Below, one piece after another: positions 27,483 to 36,239 of a stretch of 64,000 nucleotides of DNA. Location of the stretch: contig CALESJ010000053.1 of the NCBI GenBank assembly GCA_937907025.1, forward strand, positions 1 through 64,000, written 5' to 3'. The translations under genes were made by a program, and so were the position numbers. Position 1 is the stretch's first letter; each line of letters begins with the position of its first letter. This DNA comes from an uncultured Faecalibacterium sp. (GTDB taxonomy: Bacteria; Bacillota; Clostridia; Oscillospirales; Ruminococcaceae). A model generated the notes under the pieces. It was not told the DNA's origin. It made no database searches and saw nothing but the letters and a program-made list of their open reading frames with translations.

Positions 27483-28685
27483 TTACAGGCCGAACAGTTC
27501 CGCCAGGCCGTGCTCATCCAGGCCGGAGCCGATGACGCACAGCTTGCCGGTAACGTCGGGGCTGCCGGTGCGGATCTCATGCTCGCCGGGGACCATGTCG
27601 AACTCATACCAGGTGCTGCCGCCGTCCACGATGCCCTTGGCACGCAGGACGCTGCCGTACTTGCCGGTATCCAGGGCAGACAGGGCCGCTTCCAGCTCTT
27701 CCTTGGTGTAATGGCGGGCGGTTTCACGGCCCCAGCTCACGAACACCTCGTCGGCGTCGTGGTCATGATGATGGCCGCAGCTGCACACACCGTGCTCATC
27801 GTAATGATGCTCGTGGTGCTCATGGTCATGATGGCAGCACTCGTGGTCGTGCTCCTCCTCGTGATCATGGTCGTGGTGGCAGCACTCGTGGTCGTGGTCT
27901 TCCTCATGGTCATGATCATGGTGGCAGCACTCGTGGTCGTGGTCTTCCTCATGGTCATGGTCGTGGTGGCAGCATTCGTGATCCTCGCCATCATGATGAT
28001 GGTGGTGATGATGGTGCTCATCCTCCCCGGCATGGGCCACATTGGCGGCCTGGGCCTGCTCGATGAGCTCGGCCACCAGGTCCCGCTTGCCGTCCATGAC
28101 CGCCACGATCTGCTTGCCGTTCAGTTCGGCCCAGTCGGTGGTGACGATGGTGGCGGTGGGGTTCTTTTCCTGCAGCAGGGCCACAGCCTTGGCCACCTTG
28201 GCCTCGTCGGCGTTGCCGGTGCGGCTGAGGATCAGGCAGGAAGCATGGCTGACCTGGTCGTCGTAGAACTCACCGAAGTTCTTCATATACATCTTGACCT
28301 TGTTCACGTCGGCCACGGTGACAAAGCTGTTCAGGGTGACGGGCAGGGTTTCGGCCACGCCCTCCACGGCACGGGTCACGTCGGACAGCTTGCCCACGCC
28401 GGAAGGCTCGATGAGGATGCGGTCGGGATGGTAGGTGTCCACGACCTTCTTCAGGGCTTCCCGGAAGTCGCCCACCAGGGAGCAGCAGATGCAGCCGGAG
28501 TTCAGCTCGTTGACCTGGATGCCGGCCTCCCGCATGAAGCCGCCGTCGATGCCGATCTCACCGAATTCGTTCTCGATGAGCACCAGCTTTTCGCCGCCGA
28601 AGGCTTCCTGGATGAGCTTCTTGATCAAAGTGGTCTTACCGGCGCCCAAAAAGCCGGAGAAAATATCAATCTTGGTCTGTGTCAT
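27483..28685 (-). CDS. COG0523 (CobW/ZNG1-type) metallochaperone GTPase with His/Cys-rich repeat insert
   Basis: A 400-residue G3E GTPase: Walker A GFLGAGKTT at 11-19, IENEFGEIGID near 37-47, and the metal motif CICC at 65-68. Between GTPase and C-terminal domains, residues about 225-310 form a metal-binding insert rich in His, Asp, Glu and Cys, built on a 15-residue repeat (HECCHHDHDHEEDHD) present about four times, then HHHDHD. The insert implies zinc storage or transfer to a client protein. The chosen ATG has GAGGG nine bases before it; an ATG six bases upstream is possible. Confidence 0.88.
   Translation of the reverse strand: MTQTKIDIFSGFLGAGKTTLIKKLIQEAFGGEKLVLIENEFGEIGIDGGFMREAGIQVNELNSGCICCSLVGDFREALKKVVDTYHPDRILIEPSGVGKLSDVTRAVEGVAETLPVTLNSFVTVADVNKVKMYMKNFGEFYDDQVSHASCLILSRTGNADEAKVAKAVALLQEKNPTATIVTTDWAELNGKQIVAVMDGKRDLVAELIEQAQAANVAHAGEDEHHHHHHHHDGEDHECCHHDHDHEEDHDHECCHHDHDHEEDHDHECCHHDHDHEEEHDHECCHHDHEHHEHHYDEHGVCSCGHHHDHDADEVFVSWGRETARHYTKEELEAALSALDTGKYGSVLRAKGIVDGGSTWYEFDMVPGEHEIRTGSPDVTGKLCVIGSGLDEHGLAELFGL
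27825..27990 (-). repeat. 45-bp tandem repeat inside the GTPase gene
   Basis: About four in-frame copies of a 45-bp unit encode the His/Cys-rich 15-residue repeat. Adjacent copies differ only at a few positions (for example CATGATCAT versus CATGGTCGT). Such an array can lengthen or shorten by slippage without breaking the frame. Confidence 0.85.
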
Positions 28686-28938
28686 ATTCATTTACCCTCT
28701 GTTTTCAAACTCGTAATCCGCAGACGGCCCGGCAGTCCGGGCTCAAGTCTGCTAATTTTATTATACCAAACCCGTCAAGGGGCAAAGGGCACAAATTTCC
28801 GGCCCTGTGCGGCCGTTTTTTGCACGTCCGTGTGCCAAAATGCCCGGGTCTGGCTCGTAGAATAAGACAGAGGGCCGGCGGCTGACTTTTGCCCGCGCAA
28901 ACGGCCGGCCCACAAGACTTTCCGGGGAGGGACCCTGC

Positions 28939-29610
28939 TTGTACCGCATTTTCATCGTGGAGGACGATGAATCCATCGCCCGCAGCGTGGAGAAACTTCT
29001 GACCGGCCGGGGATACACCGTCGCCGTGGCCGGGGACCTGACCGATATTCTGCCCCAGTTCCGGGCCTTTGCTCCCCAGCTGGTGATCCTGGACCTGTCC
29101 TTGCCCTACCGCAACGGCTACCACTGGTGCCGGCGGCTGCGGGAACTGTCCGACCTGCCCATTCTGATCTTATCCTCGGCGGCGGACAACCTGAACCAGG
29201 TCACGGCCATGGACCTGGGGGCGGATGATTTCATCGCCAAGCCCTTTGACGCCGAACTGCTGATTGCCCGGGTGCAGGCGCTGCTGCGCCGGGCCTACGC
29301 CTACCACCACACCCCCGAAACCGCCGACTGCGGCGGGGTGCCCCTGGACCTGAGCGCCGGGGTGCTGCGGGCGGACAGCGGCCCGGTGCCCCTGACCCGC
29401 AACGAGCTGCGGATTCTGCAGGCGCTGCTGGAACGGCGGGGGCAGGTGGTGCGCCGGGACGAGCTGATGACCGCCCTGTGGGCCACCGACTGCTATGTGG
29501 ACGAGAACACCCTGACGGTGAATGTGGCCCGGCTGCGCAAAAAACTGGAAGCCGCCGGGGTGCCGGGGCTCATCCGCACCATCAAGGGGGAGGGATACTG
29601 CCTCCCATGA
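28939..29610 (+). CDS. OmpR/PhoB-family response regulator (BceR-type)
   Basis: A 223-residue two-domain regulator. The receiver domain has the acidic pair EDDE (residues 8-11), phospho-acceptor D52 in VILDLSLP and the Lys in IAKPFD. The C-terminal winged helix (about 125-223) includes LTRNELRILQALLERRGQVVRRDEL and ends TIKGEGYCLP. Translation starts at TTG, with GGGGAGGG eight bases upstream. Its last four bases overlap the kinase start. With the ABC genes downstream it forms a peptide-sensing/detoxification module. Confidence 0.93.
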   Translation: MYRIFIVEDDESIARSVEKLLTGRGYTVAVAGDLTDILPQFRAFAPQLVILDLSLPYRNGYHWCRRLRELSDLPILILSSAADNLNQVTAMDLGADDFIAKPFDAELLIARVQALLRRAYAYHHTPETADCGGVPLDLSAGVLRADSGPVPLTRNELRILQALLERRGQVVRRDELMTALWATDCYVDENTLTVNVARLRKKLEAAGVPGLIRTIKGEGYCLP

Positions 29611-30602
29611 AGACTGCGCTGGCCTATCTGACCGAACGGCGGCAGGTGCTGCTGACCTGGGCCCTGTGCACCGCCGTGTTCTCTTTTGTGACGATGCTGT
29701 ACGGCCTGCCCGCCGAGGGTGCCGCCTACGGGGCGGCGTTGTGTCTGGCGGGGTGTGCCGGACTGCTGGGCCTCGGCTGGCCGGAGTGGCACCGCCGGGT
29801 GCAGGCTGTGGGGCAGGCCGTCACCGACCCCGACCGGGACCACATCCCGCTGCCCGCCGCCCGGGCCCACGGGCTGGAGGATGCCTACCGCCGGGCCCTG
29901 ACGGCCCAGACTGACCGGGCCGCCGCCCTGCGCCGGGAGCAGCGGGCCATGCGGGACGACCTGCTGGACTACTTTGCGGCCTGGGCCCACCAGGTCAAGA
30001 CGCCCCTGGCGGCCATGCGGCTGCTGGTACAGAGCCGGGCGGACCCGGCCGAGCTGGAGCCGGAGCTGTTCCGCACCGAGGAATATGTGGACGCGGCCAT
30101 GGGCTATCTGCGCCTGGGCGCGGACAGCAAGGACCTGGCCCTGGCCCTCGCGGCCCTGGACCCGGTGGTGCGCCGCAGTCTGCGCCGGTACGCCCGGATG
30201 TTCATTCTGCGGCGGCTGCGGCTGGTGTATGACGGCGCTGCGGCCGATGCCCGCCCGGTCACCGACCCCAAGTGGGTGGGCTTCATTCTGGAACAGCTGC
30301 TGTCCAACGCGGTGAAGTATACCCCGCCCGGGGGCACCGTGACGGTGCAGGCGGACGGGCACGCCCTGCGGGTATCCGACACCGGGCCGGGTGTTTCACC
30401 CGAAGACCTGCCGCGCATCTTTGAAAAAGGGTACACCGGGGCCAACGGCCGCACGGCGGGGACGGCTTCCACCGGGCTGGGGCTGTACCTGTGTGCCCGG
30501 GCAGCGGCGCGGATGGGCTGCACCCTGAGCGCCGAAAGCCCGCCGGGGCAGGGCTGTACCGTTGTGCTGACCTTTCCCGACGCCCGGACCCTGTACGAGT
30601 GA
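29607..30602 (+). CDS. Intramembrane-sensing histidine kinase (BceS-type)
   Basis: A 331-residue kinase with two membrane helices near residues 13-32 and 38-57 and almost no outside loop, as in BceS/GraS kinases that sense through a partner ABC transporter. The phospho-acceptor His is H128 in WAHQVKTPLAAM. The ATPase domain has N-box LLSNAVKYT, G1 VSDTGPGV, F-box IFEKGYTG and G2 TGLGLYL. The ATGA overlap with the regulator gene indicates coupled expression. Confidence 0.92.
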   Translation: MKTALAYLTERRQVLLTWALCTAVFSFVTMLYGLPAEGAAYGAALCLAGCAGLLGLGWPEWHRRVQAVGQAVTDPDRDHIPLPAARAHGLEDAYRRALTAQTDRAAALRREQRAMRDDLLDYFAAWAHQVKTPLAAMRLLVQSRADPAELEPELFRTEEYVDAAMGYLRLGADSKDLALALAALDPVVRRSLRRYARMFILRRLRLVYDGAAADARPVTDPKWVGFILEQLLSNAVKYTPPGGTVTVQADGHALRVSDTGPGVSPEDLPRIFEKGYTGANGRTAGTASTGLGLYLCARAAARMGCTLSAESPPGQGCTVVLTFPDARTLYE

Positions 30603-30613
30603 CCATGTGACAA

Positions 30614-30646
30614 AACTGTAAGGCAGCGGCCCCGAACTGTAAGGCA
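30614..30646 (+). promoter_or_regulatory. Direct-repeat binding site for the BceR-type regulator
   Basis: Two identical 12-bp boxes AACTGTAAGGCA start exactly 21 bp apart (two helical turns). The second box ends 6 bp before the putative -35 of the ABC transporter promoter. Tandem half-sites at this spacing are what OmpR-family activators use; the assignment is by position, not by footprint. Confidence 0.75.
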
Positions 30647-30652
30647 AATCCA

Positions 30653-30681
30653 TGGCAGGGCCGCGACGGCGGGGGTATGCT
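30653..30681 (+). promoter_or_regulatory. Activator-dependent promoter of the ABC transporter genes
   Basis: -10 TATGCT with a poor -35 (TGGCAG) at 17-bp spacing. A weak -35 next to the direct repeats fits activation by the response regulator. Confidence 0.5.
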
Positions 30682-30750
30682 GGAAGCAGCATCGGCCCCC
30701 GCCGTCTGTTTTTGGGGGCCGGGCAGTCTGAACAAAGGAGATCTTCATCC

Positions 30751-31521
30751 ATGGCAACGCCGCTTCTGAGCATTTCCCATCTGGAAAAAGTATACACCAC
30801 CCGGTTCGGGTCCATGCGGGTGCAGGCCCTGGCGGACATCAGTTTTACCGTCCCCCAGGGGGAATACCTGGCCATCATGGGCGAATCCGGCGCGGGCAAA
30901 ACCACCTTGCTGAACATTCTGGCCGCCCTGGACCGGCCCACCGGAGGCAGTGTCTGTTTGAACGGGCAGGACCTGACCCGCATCCCGGACGGCAAACTGG
31001 CCGAGTTCCGCCGGGACCATCTGGGCTTTGTGTTCCAGGACTTCAACCTGCTGGACACCCTCTCGGTGCGGGACAACATCCTGCTGCCCCTGGTGCTGGC
31101 CGACACCCCCTATGCCGAGATGACCGCTCGGCTGGAGCCGCTGGCCTTGCAGCTGGGCATTGCCGCTTTGCTGGACAAGTTTCCCTACGAGATTTCCGGC
31201 GGGCAGAAGCAGCGGGCCGCCGTGGCCCGGGCGCTCATCACCCGGCCGGAACTGGTGCTGGCGGACGAACCCACCGGCGCCCTGGATTCCCGGTCGGCGG
31301 ACGCCCTGCTGGACCTGTTCGGGGCCATCAACGCCGGGGGCCAGACCATCCTGATGGTCACCCACAGCGTGCGGGCGGCCAGCCACGCCCAGCGGGTGCT
31401 GTTCCTGCGGGACGGCCAGGTGTACCACCAGCTGTACCGGGGAAACGCAAGCCGGGAGGAGATGTTCGCCCGCATCTCGGACACCCTCACCGCCCTGGCG
31501 GGAGGTGCGGACCATGCGTAA
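30751..31521 (+). CDS. BceA-type ABC transporter ATPase
   Basis: A 256-residue ATPase of the MacB/BceA group. Walker A is GESGAGKTTLLN, followed by Q-loop VFQDFNLLDTLS, signature ISGGQKQRAAVARAL and Walker B VLADEPTGALD, then the H-loop TH. AAAGGAG precedes the ATG. It pairs with the large FtsX-like permease that overlaps it by eight bases. Together with the kinase and regulator they resemble bacitracin or lantibiotic resistance modules in which transport flux itself is the signal. Confidence 0.94.
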   Translation: MATPLLSISHLEKVYTTRFGSMRVQALADISFTVPQGEYLAIMGESGAGKTTLLNILAALDRPTGGSVCLNGQDLTRIPDGKLAEFRRDHLGFVFQDFNLLDTLSVRDNILLPLVLADTPYAEMTARLEPLALQLGIAALLDKFPYEISGGQKQRAAVARALITRPELVLADEPTGALDSRSADALLDLFGAINAGGQTILMVTHSVRAASHAQRVLFLRDGQVYHQLYRGNASREEMFARISDTLTALAGGADHA

Positions 31522-33520
31522 GCTGAAACTGTATCTGCGTATGGGCAGCCGGGGCCTGGTGAGCAACCGGCAGCTGTATCTGCCCTACACCCTGGCCGGG
31601 GCCGGGTGCGCGGCCATGTGCTACATTCTGCGGTTTCTCAATTACAGCGAGATGGTGGCCACCATGCAGGGCGGGCTGTATGTGAACCTCATGCTCTCTC
31701 TGGGCAGCATCATCCTGGTGTTCCTGGCTGTCTGGATCATGGTGTATGCCAACACCTTCGTCATGCACCGCCGCTCCCGGGAGCTGGCCCTGTACAGCGT
31801 GCTGGGCCTGCGCCGCCGGGACGTGGGGGCCATCCACGGGGTGGAAACCCTGTTTGTGTATCTGGCAGGCACCGCCCTGGGGGTCCTGGCCGGCGCGCTG
31901 CTGAGCAAGCTGGTCGTGGTGCTGCTGGTGCGGCTGATGAAACTCCCGGTGCCGCTGGGCTTTTCCTTCAGCGTCCGGGGCGCTGCCGAAACCGCCGCGG
32001 CCTTCGCGGTGCTGTTCCTGGGGCTGTATCTCAGCGACCTGCGCCGCATCCGGGCCGCAAAGCCCATTGAGCTGCTCCACGCCGGGCAGATGGGCGAGCG
32101 GGAACCCCGGAGCCGGGTATTGCTGGCCCTGCTGGGCGCGGTGTGCCTGGGCGCCGGGTACGCCCTCTCCTTCTTCACCACCGACCTGCTGTACGTCATC
32201 CTGCTGTTTTTCGTGGCCGTGGCATTGGTCATCGTGGGCACCCACTGCCTGTTCGGCGCGGGCAGCGTGGCCCTGCTCAAGGCCCTGCGGCGCAATAAGC
32301 GGTTCTACTACCATCCCCGCCGGTTCATTGCGGTTTCGGGGCTGATCTACCGCATGAACCAGAACGCCAAGGGGCTGGCCAACATCTGTATTCTGGTCAC
32401 CACCGTGCTGGTCAGTGTGGCCACCACCGTCTGCCTGTATGCGGGCACCGAGAACACCCTGGATCGCAACTACCCCAACGAGATCATGGTGTCCGGGTTC
32501 TGTGACACCGACGCCCTGGCCGGAACCGACTACACCTGGCTGGATACCCTCACCGCCGATGCCGCCGCCCCCTGGACCGACGCCCCGGCCCAAGGCTACG
32601 CCTACTGCATCCTGGAAGCCCGGGCCGACGGGGCGGGGTATGCCTCCTGCAATTCCTCCGACCCTGCGGGCCTGACCTCCCTGTACTTCATTTCTGCCGG
32701 GGATTACACCGCCCTCACCGGGCAGGACGTTTCTCTGGACTCGGGCACAGCATTGCTTCGCTGGCCGGAGGGAGGCAGCGGCGACCTGGTGCTGGACGGC
32801 GTGAGCTGGAAAAACGCCGGCCAGCCGGAGGAATGGCCCCGGCCCAACCGGAACACCATCACCGCCGGGCACGGCACCGTGTGGGTGGTGCTGCCCCAGC
32901 GGTCGGACCTGGCCGCGGTGGTGCGCGCCGCCGAAGCCGCCGGCACTTCCGCAGATGCCAGCTACGGCGTCATCCTGAACCCCGACGGCCTGACGGAGGA
33001 CGAACTCATCGCCTGCTCCACCGCCATCCATGACGCCCTGCCCGGGGAGGGCGCCGCGCCGGGATTTTCCGGGTCCGTCTACGTCTTTGACCGGGCCAGC
33101 ATCCGGGTCCAGTCCTACCAGATGAACGGCAGTTTCGTTTTCCTGGGGGTGTTTTTGGCCGTGATGTTCGGCCTGGCCACCGTGCTGATGATCTACTACA
33201 AGCAGCTCAGCGAAGGGTACGAGGACCGCGGCCGGTTCCTCATCCTGCAGCAGGTGGGCCTGAGCGCCGCGGAGGTGCGGGGCGCCATCCGCACCCAGGT
33301 GCTGGGGGTGTTCTTCCTGCCGCTGGCGGGGGCCGCCGTGCATCTGGCCGCGGCGGGGCCCATGCTCATGCGGATGATCTCGGCGTTCGGGCTCAACGAC
33401 CCGCTGCTGTTCTGGGGCTGCGCCGGGGGCACCCTGGCGGTGTTTGCCCTGTGCTACATCGGGGTGTACGCCCTGACAGCCCGGCAGTATTACCGCATCG
33501 TGCGGATGGAAAATCACTGA
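31514..33520 (+). CDS. BceB-type FtsX-family ABC permease
   Basis: A 668-residue permease with about ten membrane helices. A pair and a group of four to six helices occupy residues 1-300. A large extracellular domain of about 200 residues (roughly 320-530) is the substrate-contact region in BceB proteins, and three helices close the protein (about 545-665). The LYSVLGLRRRDVGAIHGVETL motif is the FtsX coupling-helix region. The ATG has GGGAGG eight bases upstream; an in-frame GTG farther up lies within the ribosome site. Confidence 0.92.
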   Translation: MRKLKLYLRMGSRGLVSNRQLYLPYTLAGAGCAAMCYILRFLNYSEMVATMQGGLYVNLMLSLGSIILVFLAVWIMVYANTFVMHRRSRELALYSVLGLRRRDVGAIHGVETLFVYLAGTALGVLAGALLSKLVVVLLVRLMKLPVPLGFSFSVRGAAETAAAFAVLFLGLYLSDLRRIRAAKPIELLHAGQMGEREPRSRVLLALLGAVCLGAGYALSFFTTDLLYVILLFFVAVALVIVGTHCLFGAGSVALLKALRRNKRFYYHPRRFIAVSGLIYRMNQNAKGLANICILVTTVLVSVATTVCLYAGTENTLDRNYPNEIMVSGFCDTDALAGTDYTWLDTLTADAAAPWTDAPAQGYAYCILEARADGAGYASCNSSDPAGLTSLYFISAGDYTALTGQDVSLDSGTALLRWPEGGSGDLVLDGVSWKNAGQPEEWPRPNRNTITAGHGTVWVVLPQRSDLAAVVRAAEAAGTSADASYGVILNPDGLTEDELIACSTAIHDALPGEGAAPGFSGSVYVFDRASIRVQSYQMNGSFVFLGVFLAVMFGLATVLMIYYKQLSEGYEDRGRFLILQQVGLSAAEVRGAIRTQVLGVFFLPLAGAAVHLAAAGPMLMRMISAFGLNDPLLFWGCAGGTLAVFALCYIGVYALTARQYYRIVRMENH

Positions 33521-33525
33521 ACCAG

Positions 33526-33562
33526 GGCAGGGTTTGCCGTTGCTAACCCTGCCCCTTTACTA
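33526..33562 (+). terminator. Possible terminator after the BceB-type gene
   Basis: GGGCAGGGTT and AACCCTGCCC form a 10-bp stem, but the following CTTTACTATTTTA is a weak T-run and overlaps the next promoter. Confidence 0.55.
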
Positions 33563-33583
33563 TTTTACAAAACGTGCTACAAT
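33556..33583 (+). promoter_or_regulatory. Promoter of the M24 peptidase gene
   Basis: -35 TTTACT and -10 TACAAT are separated by 16 bp, about 60 bp before the TTG start. Confidence 0.65.
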
Positions 33584-33644
33584 ACAAAGGTGACGACCCA
33601 AATTTTGTTCCTTGTTTGTGGGATAGATAAAGGAGTGTTCGACT

Positions 33645-35435
33645 TTGACCGTGAACGAAAAGATTGCCGCCCTGCGGGCGGCCGCCAAGGCCAACGGTGC
33701 CGACGGCGTGCTGGTCATGACCAGCGACCCCCATTGCAGTGAATATGTTCCCGCCTATTACAACGCCCTGCCCTGGCTCTCCGGCTTTATCGGGGAAAAC
33801 GCCACGCTGGTGGTCACCGGCAGTGAGAGCGCTCTGTGGGTGGACGGCCGCTTCTATGTCCAGGCGGACAAGCAGCTGGCCGGCACCGAGATTCAGTCCA
33901 TGCACGCCGGCGCCGCCGGGGTGCCCACGGTGGAGGAGTTCCTGACCGAAAAGTTCAGCGCCGGGCAGACCCTGCTGCTGGACGGTTCCTGCGTGCCCAC
34001 CAGCACCGTGAACACCTACGCCAAGACCCTGGAAAAGGTGGGCGCAAGCCTGCGCAGCCTGGACGTGGTCAGCGGCATCTGGGGCGAAGAGCGCCCGGCC
34101 CTGCCCGACACCCCCTGCTTCCTGCTGAAGAAGGAAGTCACCGGTGCCGATGCTTCCGAGAAGATCGCCACTGTGCGGGCGGAGCTGGCCAAGGAGGGCG
34201 CCAACGCCCTGGTGGTTTCCGGCCTGGACTGCGTGGCCTGGCTGCTGAACATGCGCGCCCATGACCTGCCCTGCACCCCGCTGGCGGTGTCCTTTGCTTA
34301 CATCAACGCCGAAAGCTGCACCCTGTTCCTGGCACCCGGCCGCCTGAGCGAGGCCGATACCGCCACCCTGGCTGCCCAGGGCGTGACCCTGCGGGGCTAC
34401 AACGAGCTGCTGGACTTTGTGCGCAGCCGCACCGACGAGGAAACCATCCTGGTCAGCCCCGCCACCACCAACTATGACCTGTACAGCGCCATCGTGGCCA
34501 ACCCCCACCTGACCGTCAAGGAGGGCGCCGACCCCATCCTGGCCCTGAAGGGCGTGAAGAACCCCGTGGAGCTGGCCAACAGCCGGGAATGCCACATCCG
34601 GGACGGCGTGGCCCTGGTGCGGTTCCAGATGGACCTGGAGAAGGCCCTGGCCGAAGGCAAGCAGCTGATGGAAACCGACATCGAAGTCATGCTCCAGCGC
34701 CGCCGCAGCGAACAGCCCGGCTACATGGAGGACAGCTTCAACACCATCGCCGCCTACGGCCCCAACGCCGCCATGATGCACTATCATGCCGAGGGCGATG
34801 TGAACAGCCCCATCGAGCGCAAGGGCTTTTTGCTCATTGACAACGGCGGCCAGTATGACTGCGGCACCACCGACATCACCCGCACCTATCCCATGGGCCC
34901 CCTGACCGAGAACGAGCGCAAGTACTACACCTGGACCCTGCAGAGCCACATTGATATGGCCCGCGCCGTCTTCCTGGATTACTGCACCGGCTTTGCCCTG
35001 GACACCTTTGCCCGGGCGCCGCTGTGGGCCCACAAGATCAACTACCGCTGCGGCACCGGCCACGGCGTGGGCTTCATTGCCAACGTGCATGAAGGTCCCC
35101 AGAGCCTGCGTCCCAACAACCCCATCGTTTTCAAGCCCGGCATGACCATCACCGATGAGCCCGGCGTGTACGAAACCGACGAGGTGGGTATCCGCATCGA
35201 GAACGAGCTGGAGTGCGTGTCCGCCGGCACCAACCAGTACGGCAACTGGCTGGCCTTTGAGCCCCTGACCCTGGTGCCCATCTCCACCGAGCCGGTCCTG
35301 GTGGATGAGCTGAGCCGCCCGCAGATCGACTGGCTGAACAACTACCACCAGCATGTGTACGAAACCCTGGCTCCCCGCCTGAATGAGGAGGAAAAGGCCT
35401 GGCTGAAGGCCAAGTGCGCCCCCATCGGCCGCTGA
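33645..35435 (+). CDS. pepP: M24-family metallopeptidase (Xaa-Pro aminopeptidase)
   Basis: A 596-residue three-part aminopeptidase P: two creatinase-N-like domains (about 1-300), a pita-bread catalytic domain (about 310-525) and a C-terminal M24 extension. Metal ligands are in LIDNGGQYDCGTTDITRTY (two Asp), CGTGHGVGF (His), ITDEPGVYE (Glu) and IRIENEL (Glu). It should remove N-terminal residues before proline from peptides in the cytosol. The start is TTG with AGGAG nine bases before it; an in-frame GTG two codons later is less well placed. Confidence 0.92.
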   Translation: MTVNEKIAALRAAAKANGADGVLVMTSDPHCSEYVPAYYNALPWLSGFIGENATLVVTGSESALWVDGRFYVQADKQLAGTEIQSMHAGAAGVPTVEEFLTEKFSAGQTLLLDGSCVPTSTVNTYAKTLEKVGASLRSLDVVSGIWGEERPALPDTPCFLLKKEVTGADASEKIATVRAELAKEGANALVVSGLDCVAWLLNMRAHDLPCTPLAVSFAYINAESCTLFLAPGRLSEADTATLAAQGVTLRGYNELLDFVRSRTDEETILVSPATTNYDLYSAIVANPHLTVKEGADPILALKGVKNPVELANSRECHIRDGVALVRFQMDLEKALAEGKQLMETDIEVMLQRRRSEQPGYMEDSFNTIAAYGPNAAMMHYHAEGDVNSPIERKGFLLIDNGGQYDCGTTDITRTYPMGPLTENERKYYTWTLQSHIDMARAVFLDYCTGFALDTFARAPLWAHKINYRCGTGHGVGFIANVHEGPQSLRPNNPIVFKPGMTITDEPGVYETDEVGIRIENELECVSAGTNQYGNWLAFEPLTLVPISTEPVLVDELSRPQIDWLNNYHQHVYETLAPRLNEEEKAWLKAKCAPIGR

Positions 35436-35465
35436 GCCCCGTGACCGTATCCTGACATAAAAATC

Positions 35466-35515
35466 CCGCCCCGGGGAAAACGCTTCGCACGTTTTCCACG
35501 GGGCGGTTTGTTTTT
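35466..35515. terminator. Bidirectional terminator between pepP and the VTC gene
   Basis: CCGCCCCGGGGAAAACG and CGTTTTCCACGGGGCGG pair around a CTTCG-containing loop, with T-runs on the outer side of each strand. Confidence 0.88.
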
Positions 35516-35534
35516 GTTGAAAAGTCTGCGGCGC

Positions 35535-36239
35535 TCAGTACAGGAATTCCCGGGCGGCGGCGTATTTGCTGATGCTCATGCCCTGCCCGCACACTGCCGA
35601 GAGCAGCCGGCGGATGTGCCCGGGCAGGTAGTGGTCATACTTGACCTCCAGGATCACCGCCCCCCCGGAATGCACCCCCACCATGGGCACGGCGGCGTCG
35701 AACAGGGCGTCGCTCTTGGCGGCGCGCACATGCTCGTCCAGGGTGATGCGCACCCGCTCCACCGGCATGGTCCAGGCGGTGCGCTCGTAGTCGATGAGGG
35801 CGGCGGGGCGGCGGGCCTCCTGCACCAGCAGGTTGCCTGCCCGCCGGGCGGCCTCGTCCGGCCGGGCCCGCAGCAGGTCCCGGTCCCCGGCCACAACGGC
35901 TTCCGCCTGGGCCCGGGTCAGGGAAACGCCCGTCTTGTGGGAGTACGTTCCCTGTTTTTCCTTCAGTTCCAGGCGCACGGTGTCGGTGCTGGTGTCGTAG
36001 ATGCGCAGGCGGACCTTCCGCCGGTCACTGACGCCCAGCACCTTGTCGGCATAGTCGTTGTCAAAGGGGGTATCAAAATACAGGCTGCGGATGTAGTAGG
36101 CCCCGGCGGCCGAATACCGGTCCCGGTGCAGCACCCCGTCCAGCAGGCCCCGCAGCAGAGCGGCTTCCCCGGGGTTGAGCAAAAACTTTTCCTCGTGCCG
36201 GTCCACGGCCAGGGCGGGGGTGTGTTTCAGGATATTCAT
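35535..36239 (-). CDS. VTC-domain (polyphosphate polymerase-like) protein
   Basis: A 234-residue cytoplasmic protein matching the VTC tunnel domain, which in yeast makes polyphosphate from ATP. Basic and acidic tunnel residues occur in RHEEKFLL, RSLYFDTPFDND, KVRLRIYD, LELKEKQG and VILEVKYDHYLP. Bacterial members are common, but their reaction is rarely tested. It is last of three genes with CotH and DUF4956 proteins, and its start overlaps the CotH stop by four bases. No signal peptide is present. Confidence 0.85.
   Translation of the reverse strand: MNILKHTPALAVDRHEEKFLLNPGEAALLRGLLDGVLHRDRYSAAGAYYIRSLYFDTPFDNDYADKVLGVSDRRKVRLRIYDTSTDTVRLELKEKQGTYSHKTGVSLTRAQAEAVVAGDRDLLRARPDEAARRAGNLLVQEARRPAALIDYERTAWTMPVERVRITLDEHVRAAKSDALFDAAVPMVGVHSGGAVILEVKYDHYLPGHIRRLLSAVCGQGMSISKYAAAREFLY

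Noticed and set aside
27825..27990. Stand-alone His-rich metal-binding small protein
   Set aside because: The repeat is in frame with a full GTPase on both sides; it is an insert, not a separate gene.
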